Below, piece after piece: positions 55,023-63,041 of a stretch of DNA of 64,000 nt; position 1 is the first letter of the stretch; every line of letters starts with the position of its first letter. Origin of the DNA: ECT2AJA-044 sp965262845. Its GTDB lineage: Bacteria > Bacteroidota > Bacteroidia > Flavobacteriales > ECT2AJA-044. The notes below the pieces were generated by a model. The model did not search any database. It saw nothing but the letters and a program-made list of their open reading frames with translations, and was not told the origin of the DNA. Where the stretch lies: assembly GCA_965262845.1 (NCBI GenBank), contig CBDHFX010000001.1, positions 372,001-436,000 of the forward strand. The letters run 5' to 3'. Made by a program: the position numbers and the translations under genes.

Positions 55023-57892
55023 CCAGGCACGAAGGACAACTCGAGCTATTGGGCGCCCGCGTTCACAACCTCAAGAACATAGATCTTTCCATTCCCCGCG
55101 ACCAGCTGGTGGTGATCACCGGGCTGAGCGGCAGCGGGAAGAGTTCCCTGGCTTTCGATACCATTTATGCCGAAGGGCAACGCCGCTATATCGAGACCTT
55201 CTCGGCCTATGCCCGCCAGTTCCTGGGCGGCCTTGAACGGCCGGATGTGGACAAGGTCAACGGTTTAAGTCCCGTGATCTCCATTGAACAAAAGACCACC
55301 AACAAGAACCCCCGTTCTACGGTCGGAACCATTACCGAGGTATACGACTTCCTTCGCCTGCTCTACGCGCGTGCAGCAGATGCCTACAGCTATGTGTCCG
55401 GAGAAAAAATGGTTGGGTACACTGATGAGCAGATTGGTCAGCTGATCTGCGAAGAATTCGAAGGCGAGCACATTTTGTTGCTGGCTCCGGTGGTACGGGC
55501 ACGCAAGGGACATTATCGCGAACTCTTTGAGAGCATTTTGAAACAGGGATTCGTACGGGCGCGGATCAATGGCGAAATGGTTGAGATGACGCGCGGCATG
55601 AAACTCAATCGTTACAAAACCCACGACATCGAAATCGTGATTGACCGCCTTAAAGTGGGAAAAAAGCATGATCAGCGCCTGAAGCAGTCCATCGAAATGG
55701 CCATGAAACATGGAAAAGGCATGTTGATGGTGCAGCGGCATGGATCGGTCGAAGTGCGGCATTTTTCGAGCCAGCTGATGTGTCCGGCCAGTGGCATCGC
55801 CTACGATTTTCCCGAACCCAATACCTTCTCCTTCAACTCGCCAAAAGGGGCTTGTCCGGAGTGTAACGGAATCGGAAAAGTATCAGTCCCCGATCACAGC
55901 AAGATCGCCCCGGACCCGAAGAAATCGATCAAAAAAGGAGGCATAGCGCCGTTAGGCGGAATGAAGGATAGCTGGATCTTTAACGAATTCCGGACGATCG
56001 GCAAGCGCTATGGTTTTGACCTGAATACCCCCGTTGGAGAGCTCCCTGAAGATGGATGGAACGCCATAATGTACGGAGTTAAAGAGATCTTTGACGTCAA
56101 AAGCAACACCCTTGGGGTCACCAAAACCCATTTTATCAGCTTTGCCGGGCTCATCCCCTTCCTTGAGGAGCAGCACAACAATGCCAGGAGCCGGAGTTTG
56201 CGTCGCTGGGCCGGAGACTACATGGTCAGGAAGAACTGTCCGGAATGTGGCGGTGGACGCCTGCGCAAGGAAAGCTTGCATTTTCTCATAGACCAGCACA
56301 ATATTTTTGAGCTCAGCAGCATGAGCATCGCCGACCTGCGACTGTGGCTGGAAGGCCTGGAAGATCGCATCAGCGAGCGTCAGCGCATGATCGCTTCGGA
56401 GATCCTCAAGGAAATTCGCTCACGGCTCGGATTCCTGAGTGATGTGGGGCTGGATTATCTGAGCCTGGATCGGGGAAGTAAGAGCTTGTCGGGCGGTGAA
56501 GCCCAGCGGATCCGCCTGGCGACCCAGATTGGGTCGCAGCTTGTGGGCGTACTGTATATCCTTGATGAACCGAGCATCGGGCTGCATCAGCGTGACAATG
56601 CCAGGCTGATCCAGGCCCTGAAGGACCTGCGCGATGTGGGGAACAGCATCATTGTGGTGGAGCACGATCGCGACATGATCGAGCACGCAGATCACGTGAT
56701 CGATATCGGCCCGGGAGCCGGAGCTCACGGTGGACACATCGTTGCGGAAGGATCTCCGCAGAAAATACGGGACCTACCCACCCTCACTTCGAAATACCTG
56801 AAAGGGGAACGGATGATCACGATTCCCGCCGTGAGGCGGGAAGGCAGCGGAAAGGCGATCAGGCTTTTTGGAGCCACGGGAAACAACCTAAGGAATGTTG
56901 ACATTGACCTGCCGCTGGGTACCTTTACTTGCGTAACGGGCGTGAGCGGCAGCGGAAAATCGACCTTGATCAACGAAACACTGTACCGCATTCTGAGTGC
57001 GCATTTTTATAATGCGGTGACCAAACCGATGCCCTACGAGCGCATTGAGGGGCTGGACCTGATCGACAAGGTGATCGAGATAAACCAGAGCCCGATCGGG
57101 CGTACCCCGCGTTCAAACCCGGCTACCTACACCAAAGTCTGGAGCGATATCCGCTCATTGTTCGCAAACCTGATCGAGGCGAAGATACGCGGATACAAAC
57201 CGGGGCGTTTCAGCTTCAATGTAAAAGGCGGACGCTGTGAAACCTGCCAGGGCGCAGGGGTCCAGGTGATCGAAATGAACCTTCTTCCGGATGTTCAGGT
57301 ACCTTGCCCGACCTGCAACGGCAAGCGATTTAACCGCGAAACCCTGGAGGTGCGGTACAAGGGGAAATCAATTGCCGAAATACTGGATACAACCGTGGAG
57401 AACGCGACCGAATTTTTTAAAAATATTCCGAAGATCTACAACAAGATCAAAACCCTGAATGATGTGGGCCTGGGCTATGTGAAACTCGGGCAACAAAGTA
57501 CCACCCTATCGGGTGGAGAAGCCCAGCGGGTGAAGCTGGCCACGGAACTGAGCAAGCGGGATACGGGCAAAACGCTGTATATTCTGGACGAGCCAACGAC
57601 CGGACTTCATTTCGAGGATATCCGGGTGCTGCTGGAGGTATTGCAGCGTTTAGTGGATAGAGGGAACACCGTGCTCGTGATCGAGCATAACCTCGACGTT
57701 ATCAAGGTAGCAGACCACCTTATTGACCTCGGTCCGGAGGGCGGTGCCGAAGGCGGCAGCATCCTGGGTACGGGAACACCCGAGCAGATCGCCGAATTGG
57801 AAGGGAGCTATACCGGGCAATTCCTGAAAAGGGAGCTCGGGCGAAGCCATGCTGCTGTGGAAAAAACAGCACGCTATGAACCAACGACTTAG
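55019..57892 (+). CDS. uvrA: Excinuclease ABC subunit A
   Basis: 957 aa; damage recognition in nucleotide excision repair. Two ABC modules: N-terminal Walker A VVITGLSGSGKSSLAFDTIY and C-terminal CVTGVSGSGKSTLINETLYR; signature motifs SLSGGEAQRIRLATQ and TLSGGEAQRVKLATEL. Zinc modules with CPECNGIG, CPECGGGR and CETCQGAGVQ/CPTCNGKRF. I start at ATG 55019 (MTRHEGQLELLGARVHNLKN), since the open frame further upstream overlaps the small gene and rfbC and has no family similarity. GN..A hairpins lie at 55947 and 56823. Confidence 0.95.
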   Translation: MTRHEGQLELLGARVHNLKNIDLSIPRDQLVVITGLSGSGKSSLAFDTIYAEGQRRYIETFSAYARQFLGGLERPDVDKVNGLSPVISIEQKTTNKNPRSTVGTITEVYDFLRLLYARAADAYSYVSGEKMVGYTDEQIGQLICEEFEGEHILLLAPVVRARKGHYRELFESILKQGFVRARINGEMVEMTRGMKLNRYKTHDIEIVIDRLKVGKKHDQRLKQSIEMAMKHGKGMLMVQRHGSVEVRHFSSQLMCPASGIAYDFPEPNTFSFNSPKGACPECNGIGKVSVPDHSKIAPDPKKSIKKGGIAPLGGMKDSWIFNEFRTIGKRYGFDLNTPVGELPEDGWNAIMYGVKEIFDVKSNTLGVTKTHFISFAGLIPFLEEQHNNARSRSLRRWAGDYMVRKNCPECGGGRLRKESLHFLIDQHNIFELSSMSIADLRLWLEGLEDRISERQRMIASEILKEIRSRLGFLSDVGLDYLSLDRGSKSLSGGEAQRIRLATQIGSQLVGVLYILDEPSIGLHQRDNARLIQALKDLRDVGNSIIVVEHDRDMIEHADHVIDIGPGAGAHGGHIVAEGSPQKIRDLPTLTSKYLKGERMITIPAVRREGSGKAIRLFGATGNNLRNVDIDLPLGTFTCVTGVSGSGKSTLINETLYRILSAHFYNAVTKPMPYERIEGLDLIDKVIEINQSPIGRTPRSNPATYTKVWSDIRSLFANLIEAKIRGYKPGRFSFNVKGGRCETCQGAGVQVIEMNLLPDVQVPCPTCNGKRFNRETLEVRYKGKSIAEILDTTVENATEFFKNIPKIYNKIKTLNDVGLGYVKLGQQSTTLSGGEAQRVKLATELSKRDTGKTLYILDEPTTGLHFEDIRVLLEVLQRLVDRGNTVLVIEHNLDVIKVADHLIDLGPEGGAEGGSILGTGTPEQIAELEGSYTGQFLKRELGRSHAAVEKTARYEPTT
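55947..55958 (+). repeat. GNNA-loop hairpin (4-bp stem, GTTA loop)
   Basis: CGCC-GTTA-GGCG on the plus strand in uvrA; 4 bp only. Confidence 0.4.
56823..56842 (+). repeat. GNNA-loop hairpin (8-bp stem)
   Basis: TTCCCGCC-GTGA-GGCGGGAA on the plus (sense) strand in uvrA, the longest stem of the family; lies between the two ABC modules (encoded IPAVRREG). Confidence 0.8.
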
Positions 57893-57963
57893 CTATGCCG
57901 GGCAAATTTGGAACGCTAAACGAATGGTACATGAGGTATCTGCTGCATCTATCCGGATTTTAA

Positions 57964-58863
57964 ATGGCTGCCTCGCAAATTTTTATGGTGCGTCCGGCTG
58001 CCTTTGGCTTCAACCCGCAAACAGCGGGAAGCAATGCCTTTCAATCCAGCCAAACTCCCCCAGCCAACCTGGCGAACCGTGCCCAACGTGAATTCGACAG
58101 CCTGGTGAAACAGCTGCGATCGCACGGTGTCTGTGTAAGAGTCTTTGACGAACCGATCGCCGAAGCCCGTCCCGATGCCGTATTCCCGAATAATTGGGTC
58201 AGCTTTCATCGCTCCGCAGGGCGTGTTTTTCTATACCCGATGATGGCGCCTTCACGGCGCGATGAGCGACATCCCGAATGGATCAGCTCCCTGGTGGCGG
58301 ATTGGCCGTCAGTGAAATGGCTCAACCTGAGTGCGGCCGAACGTGAGGGTCGGTTTCTGGAAGGGACAGGCTCCCTGATCTTTGATCCGGTATTGCCGTA
58401 TGTCTATGCAGGCATTTCGCAACGAACCCACGTTGATCTCGCACATCAGGTAGCTGACGAACTGGGGCTCACCCTGGTTTTTTTTGACACCGCAGACGCA
58501 GCCGGACAGGCGGTTTACCATACTAATGTGCTGATGGGTGTGGGGCGAAAACTGGCGATGGGCTCCTGGAAAGCGGTTCGTCCGAACAACAGGCGTAAGG
58601 CATTAATGGCCGCCTTGACTGAATGTGATCGCCTCATTCTGGAGCTCAGTATGAGCCAAATGGATGCCTTTGCAGGCAATTGGATCGAACTGCAAGGAAG
58701 TGATAATGCGCTCTTCGTGACAGGCAAAACTGCCTGGAATGCTCTGAAAGATGGGCAAAAAACGGCGATCAGTCAGCTTTACACCCCCGTGATCGCAGAC
58801 GTATCCAACATCGAAACCTGGGGTGGCGGTTCTGTTCGATGCATGATCTGCACCGTGGACTGA
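57964..58863 (+). CDS. ctlX: CtlX-type amidinotransferase/arginine deiminase-fold hydrolase
   Basis: 299 aa, member of the CtlX family (citrulline utilization hydrolase-like) of Bacteroidota. Motif ARPDAVFPNNWVSFH holds the substrate guanidino/ureido-binding Asp, FLEGTGSLIFD follows, and the C-terminal GGGSVRCMICTVD carries the nucleophilic Cys. Probably hydrolyses citrulline or a related guanidino/ureido compound; the link to citrulline comes from the family name only. A 22-codon open stretch ends at the stop directly before its ATG. A GTGAA hairpin lies at 58246-58260. Confidence 0.87.
   Translation: MAASQIFMVRPAAFGFNPQTAGSNAFQSSQTPPANLANRAQREFDSLVKQLRSHGVCVRVFDEPIAEARPDAVFPNNWVSFHRSAGRVFLYPMMAPSRRDERHPEWISSLVADWPSVKWLNLSAAEREGRFLEGTGSLIFDPVLPYVYAGISQRTHVDLAHQVADELGLTLVFFDTADAAGQAVYHTNVLMGVGRKLAMGSWKAVRPNNRRKALMAALTECDRLILELSMSQMDAFAGNWIELQGSDNALFVTGKTAWNALKDGQKTAISQLYTPVIADVSNIETWGGGSVRCMICTVD
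58246..58260 (-). repeat. GNNNA-loop hairpin (5-bp stem)
   Basis: GCGCC-GTGAA-GGCGC on the minus strand inside ctlX (encoded APSRRD). Confidence 0.6.
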
Positions 58864-59037
58864 CGTCAGCTTAGCCAAACGTGTTCCGAAACGGATTACC
58901 TTAACGAGCTGATCTTCAAGGCGACTTATATCGGTATTTTCATTTATCCCGATCCGGAAAAAAGCCCCGTTGATCAAGGTCAAAAAAACATAAAAAATCT
59001 GAGTCGTAAACTTTACAAAATCTTGATTTTGGCAGCA

Positions 59038-59066
59038 TTGGCAGTATCTCAAAAAGCCTATCTTTG
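59038..59066 (+). promoter_or_regulatory. Promoter of the Usp gene
   Basis: TTG (59038-59040), 18 nt, then TATCTTTG (59059-59066): consensus elements with good spacing. The 224-bp gap before it holds nothing else I can support. Confidence 0.7.
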
Positions 59067-59087
59067 CACTGAAATTTTGAAGAAAAA

Positions 59088-59975
59088 ATGAGTTATCAGG
59101 ATCCCTTGATCTTAGTTCCCACCGGATTCTCGCCCCAATCGTTGTCAGCTTTGGATCAGGCCGTGAGTTTTGCGAAACATACCAAAGGGCGCATGCTGCT
59201 ACTGACGGTGACCGAGGCTGCGGGTTTATGGAGTTCCTTCCTGGATCAGGGCGAAGAACAGAAAGCGATCCGCCAAAAGGTTGAAGAAAAGCTGCACTCC
59301 CTGGCAGACCGGTACAAAGGACAGGGCATAGAGATCAAAACCCGTATTGAAGAAGGCACACCATACGAAATGGTACGCACGGTGGCTGATGAGGAGGAGG
59401 TGGACCTGATCATCATGGGAACCAATGGCGCTCCCAGGGGGATCCGCAAGCGATTCATCGGATCCAATGCCTTGCGCGTCGTTTCCAGTGCCAGGTGTCC
59501 GGTGATCACCATCAAGGGGGATGAATGTAACATCGGCATCAGGAATATTATTCTGCCGCTTGATCTGACCAAGGAAACCAAGCAGAAGGTGGGACACGCC
59601 GTTGCCCTGGCCAAAATGTACGGCTCTGCAATCCACGTGGTCAGTGTGATCGACACGAGCGACGACTTCATCATCAGGCACCTTAAGGCCAATATGCGTC
59701 AGGTATGCGAATTCATTGGCAAGGAAGGAGTCGCGGTCAGATCGGACTTTATCAAACGCATTGGCGACGAGAGCTTCGCTTCAGCTCTTATCCACTACGC
59801 GATCGAGAAAAAAGGGGATCTCTTCGTGATCATGACCCAGGAAGAATCCAGGGTATCCGAATTCTTTGTCGGATCCTTAGCCCAAAAGATCATCTATCAC
59901 TCCCCGGTACCGGTATTGTCGATCCGCCCGAAGCAGCTGACCCATACGATCGGACCCGGAGGGATGGGGGTTTAA
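59088..59975 (+). CDS. Universal stress protein, tandem Usp domains
   Basis: 295 aa. Two Usp domains: residues about 4-150 with ILVPTGFSPQSLSALDQAVS and the ATP-binding motif MGTNGAPRGIRKRFIGSNA (GxxG-9x-GS); about 155-285, ending VGSLAQKIIYHSPVPVLSIR, lacks a full ATP motif. Cytosolic stress/energy response protein, role unspecified. Confidence 0.92.
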   Translation: MSYQDPLILVPTGFSPQSLSALDQAVSFAKHTKGRMLLLTVTEAAGLWSSFLDQGEEQKAIRQKVEEKLHSLADRYKGQGIEIKTRIEEGTPYEMVRTVADEEEVDLIIMGTNGAPRGIRKRFIGSNALRVVSSARCPVITIKGDECNIGIRNIILPLDLTKETKQKVGHAVALAKMYGSAIHVVSVIDTSDDFIIRHLKANMRQVCEFIGKEGVAVRSDFIKRIGDESFASALIHYAIEKKGDLFVIMTQEESRVSEFFVGSLAQKIIYHSPVPVLSIRPKQLTHTIGPGGMGV

Positions 59976-60054
59976 TTGTTCGCGAAACCTTTTTTAAAAG
60001 ATCCGTAACCTCGCCGGTGGGGCAATCTGTACCTATGCAGAAAAGAAAGGATTT

Positions 60055-61299
60055 ATGAGATCCGAGATAATCACCATCGGCGATGAGATCCTGATAGGAC
60101 AGATCATCGATACAAATAGTGCGTGGATAGCACAGCGCCTGAATGAGATCGGTGTGGATGTAGCGCAGGTGACCTCTGTTTCAGATACGCCGGAGGCAAT
60201 CAGAAACGCCCTGGACGAAGCAGGTAGCCGGGCGCAGTTGGTATTGATCACGGGCGGCCTCGGCCCGACGAATGATGATCTGACCAAACTGACCTTATCT
60301 GATTATTTCGGCAGCCCCACATCCTTCCGTGAGGAAGTGTTTGAGGATATTGGCCAGTTGTTCCGCACCAGGGGGCGCGGGATCGCAGAGCTGAATCGCC
60401 GGCAGGCCGATGTGCCGGAAGCTGCAAGAGTGATCCGCAATTACGAGGGAACCGCCCCAGGGATGTGGTTCGACCGGGGCCGTTTTGTGGTGGTGAGCAT
60501 GCCGGGAGTGCCTCATGAAATGAAGGCCATGTTCACACACAGTGTGCTGCCGTGGATCGTGGAACGTTTTGAAACCCCGGAGATCGTGCATCGGACCATT
60601 TTAACGGGCGGGCTACCGGAGAGTATTTTGGCTGCGAAGCTAGAGGAATGGGAAGGAGCTCTGCCAAAGGAGATCAGACTGGCCTACCTGCCAAATGCCG
60701 GACGGGTGCGTTTGCGTTTGAGTGCGCGGGGATCGGACCGGGAGGCATTGCTTGCACTGATCAATAAACAGGTGAAGGAACTGCACCAGGTGGTCGGGAA
60801 GTACATTTACGGTGAGGGAGAGCAAACACTGGAAGAAGTTGTGGGGATAGAGCTGCGCAAACGTGGAATGACCGTTGCAACGGCCGAAAGTTGTACCGGT
60901 GGGGCCATTGCAGCGGCACTGACCAGCATTCCAGGTAGTTCGGATTATGTGACCGGTGGCGTTGTAGCGTACAGTAACGAAGTGAAAATGCGGCAATTGG
61001 GGGTAAGGGAGCAGGACCTGATCAACCACGAGGCTGTGAGCGAACCAGTGGTACAGGCCATGGCCAAGGGAGTAAAGGAGCTGCTCGGGACGGATTTTGC
61101 GGTAGCTACCAGTGGGATCGTTGGCCCGGACGGTGGAACGGATGAAAAACCGGTGGGTACTGTGTGGATCGCCGTGGCTGGTCCGAAAGGCATTTGGAGC
61201 AAACCATTCCTCTTTGGGACCAGGCGCAAACACAACGTGCATTTAACCGTAAATGCGGGTTTGGCCGCCTTGCGGCGGGAAATTTTAAAAACATCTTGA
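60055..61299 (+). CDS. cinA: CinA-family protein (nicotinamide mononucleotide deamidase type)
   Basis: 414 aa. N-terminal MoCF-like domain (MRSEIITIGDEILIGQIIDT, LVLITGGLGPTNDDLTKLTL) and C-terminal CinA/PncC domain (TVATAESCTGGAIAAALTSI, VVAYSNEVKMRQLGV, VGTVWIAVAGP). Full-length CinA proteins hydrolyse ADP-ribose and deamidate NMN, recycling pyridine nucleotides. A GCAA hairpin (minus strand) is in the last codons. Confidence 0.93.
   Translation: MRSEIITIGDEILIGQIIDTNSAWIAQRLNEIGVDVAQVTSVSDTPEAIRNALDEAGSRAQLVLITGGLGPTNDDLTKLTLSDYFGSPTSFREEVFEDIGQLFRTRGRGIAELNRRQADVPEAARVIRNYEGTAPGMWFDRGRFVVVSMPGVPHEMKAMFTHSVLPWIVERFETPEIVHRTILTGGLPESILAAKLEEWEGALPKEIRLAYLPNAGRVRLRLSARGSDREALLALINKQVKELHQVVGKYIYGEGEQTLEEVVGIELRKRGMTVATAESCTGGAIAAALTSIPGSSDYVTGGVVAYSNEVKMRQLGVREQDLINHEAVSEPVVQAMAKGVKELLGTDFAVATSGIVGPDGGTDEKPVGTVWIAVAGPKGIWSKPFLFGTRRKHNVHLTVNAGLAALRREILKTS
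61265..61278 (-). repeat. GNNA-loop hairpin (5-bp stem)
   Basis: CCGCC-GCAA-GGCGG on the minus strand near the 3' end of cinA (encoded AALRRE). Confidence 0.75.
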
Positions 61300-61364
61300 A
61301 AATGTGCGGATTTATACCGTAATTTGCACTCCGCTTTTTGAAACCCCTTAGCAATTGGAGGATC

Positions 61365-61604
61365 ATGTCAAGAGTTTGTGAACTGACCGGAAAAAAGGCA
61401 TTGACGGGAAACCGCGTTTCCTTCTCGAATAAGAAGAACAAGCGCCAATTCAAGGTGAACCTGATGAAGAAGCGTTTTTACCTGCCTGAAGAAGACAAGT
61501 GGCTGACCTTGCGTGTATCAACTTCTGCATTAAGGAACATCAACAAAAAAGGTATTACTGAAGTAGTGAAGCAAGCGCGTAAAAAAGGATACCTGACCAG
61601 GTAA
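61365..61604 (+). CDS. rpmB: 50S ribosomal protein L28
   Basis: 79 aa: MSRVCELTGKKALTGNRVSF, then KKNKRQFKVNLMKKRF and STSALRNINKKGITEVVKQA. The lone Cys shows this is the zinc-free form. A strong Shine-Dalgarno GGAGG precedes the ATG at 61365; the in-frame TTG at 61338 is not used. First of the rpmB-rpmG-DUF4295-ftsY set conserved in Bacteroidota. Confidence 0.97.
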   Translation: MSRVCELTGKKALTGNRVSFSNKKNKRQFKVNLMKKRFYLPEEDKWLTLRVSTSALRNINKKGITEVVKQARKKGYLTR

Positions 61605-61622
61605 CCGGTGTGTTGTTTTCAT

Positions 61623-61630
61623 TATCTTTG
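61623..61630 (+). promoter_or_regulatory. -7 promoter element of rpmG
   Basis: TATCTTTG between rpmB and rpmG, 23 nt before the rpmG ATG, so rpmG and the genes after it can be transcribed without rpmB. Confidence 0.6.
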
Positions 61631-61653
61631 GGCCTCCAAAAAAAGACAGGGCC

Positions 61654-61836
61654 ATGGCGAAGAAAGGAAATCGCGTACAGGTTATTCTCGAGTGCACGGA
61701 GCACAAGGAAAGTGGTATGCCCGGAACGTCCCGCTACATCTCAACGAAGAACAAGAAAAACACGCCGGATCGTTTGGAATTGAAAAAATACAACCCGATC
61801 CTGAAGCGTATGACGATACACCGCGAAATAAAATAA
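61654..61836 (+). CDS. rpmG: 50S ribosomal protein L33
   Basis: 60 aa, basic: MAKKGNRVQVILECTEHKES, RYISTKNKKNTPDRLELKKY. Lacks the four zinc Cys (one Cys only), the zinc-independent form. Confidence 0.96.
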   Translation: MAKKGNRVQVILECTEHKESGMPGTSRYISTKNKKNTPDRLELKKYNPILKRMTIHREIK

Positions 61837-61843
61837 TAGCATT

Positions 61844-61993
61844 ATGGCCAGGAAAACACCCGCAACCCGTCGGAGTGGTGTATCTAAAAGCTACACCAAA
61901 GTAGTCAGGATGGTCAGATCTCCGAAAGGAAGTTATACCTTCCAGGAGGAAATGGTGGCCAGGGATAAAGTAAACGATTTCTTCAACAGGTAA
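61844..61993 (+). CDS. DUF4295 small basic protein
   Basis: 49 aa: MARKTPATRRSGVSKSYTKV, then VRSPKGSYTFQEEMVARDKV and a terminal NDFFNR. Matches the Bacteroidota-specific DUF4295 family, always beside rpmG and thought to be ribosome-associated. 7 nt after rpmG. Short enough to be missed in annotation. Confidence 0.9.
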   Translation: MARKTPATRRSGVSKSYTKVVRMVRSPKGSYTFQEEMVARDKVNDFFNR

Positions 61994-62054
61994 GCTACAG
62001 CCATCTATTCCTGTAGGTGGCCCTGGGGGGATTTCCACCTCCATTTCAGGGGCG

Positions 62055-63011
62055 ATGGGGTTATTCAAACATATTTTTTCAGGCGAAAGGAAGGCGTCGC
62101 TGGACAAGGGGCTCGAAAGATCCAGGGAACGCGTATTCCTCAAGCTTTCGCGGGCAGTGGCCGGGAAGTCGAAGGTGGACGACGAGGTGCTCGATAATCT
62201 GGAGGAGGTTTTGGTGACTTCAGATGTGGGCGTTCATACTACGTTGAAGATCATTGAACGGATCGAGGAACGGGTGGCCCGCGACAAATACCTGGGAACA
62301 GCCGAACTGGATCAGATCCTGCGGGAAGAGATCGCCGGCCTGCTGGCAGAGAATGGAGAAGAGGAATACCCGGAAACCCATGTTCCCGAGGGAACCAGGC
62401 CCTATGTGATCATGGTGATCGGGGTGAATGGTGTTGGAAAAACAACCACGATCGGAAAACTGGCCAGGCAATTCAAAGATCAGGGTCTGAAAGTGATGCT
62501 GGGTGCAGGAGATACCTTCCGGGCGGCGGCGATTGATCAGTTAAATATCTGGGCCAAACAGGTAGACGTACCGATCATCAGGCAGAAAATGGGTTCAGAC
62601 CCGGCTTCGGTGGCCTACGATACCCTGCAGTCGGCCCTGGCTCAGAAGGTGGATGTGGTGCTGATCGATACGGCCGGTCGTTTACACAACAAAACCGGAC
62701 TCATGAACGAGCTTTCGAAGATACGCAAGGTGATGCAAAAATTGATCCCCGACGCTCCGCACGAAGTACTGTTGGTACTTGACGGCAGCACGGGGCAGAA
62801 CGCCGTGGAACAGGCACGTCAGTTCACGAAGGCCGCCGAGGTGAATGCCCTGGCGATCACAAAATTGGACGGAACCGCGAAAGGCGGCGTGGTCATCAGT
62901 ATCAGCGATGAATTCAGGATCCCGGTAAAATACATTGGGGTCGGCGAGAAAGTGGAAGATCTTCAGGCATTCAACAAGGCTGAATTCGTTGATTCCCTGT
63001 TTAGGAACTAG
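62055..63011 (+). CDS. ftsY: Signal recognition particle receptor FtsY
   Basis: 318 aa SRP GTPase. N domain (about 1-100: DEVLDNLEEVLVTSDVGVHT), G domain with P-loop VIGVNGVGKTTTIGKLARQF, DTFRAAAIDQL, DTAGRLHNKTGLMNEL, TKLDGTAKGGV and the C-terminal VGEKVEDLQAF. Lacks the long acidic A domain of E. coli FtsY. Targets SRP-ribosome complexes to the Sec translocon. Confidence 0.96.
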   Translation: MGLFKHIFSGERKASLDKGLERSRERVFLKLSRAVAGKSKVDDEVLDNLEEVLVTSDVGVHTTLKIIERIEERVARDKYLGTAELDQILREEIAGLLAENGEEEYPETHVPEGTRPYVIMVIGVNGVGKTTTIGKLARQFKDQGLKVMLGAGDTFRAAAIDQLNIWAKQVDVPIIRQKMGSDPASVAYDTLQSALAQKVDVVLIDTAGRLHNKTGLMNELSKIRKVMQKLIPDAPHEVLLVLDGSTGQNAVEQARQFTKAAEVNALAITKLDGTAKGGVVISISDEFRIPVKYIGVGEKVEDLQAFNKAEFVDSLFRN

Positions 63012-63041
63012 CAGCAGTTCAACCGGTACGGAGAGAGGGGC

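Noticed and set aside
58603..59052. 149-codon minus-strand frame overlapping ctlX
   Set aside because: Mostly antisense to ctlX, which has clear motifs; the rest covers the Usp promoter region and has no recognised pattern.
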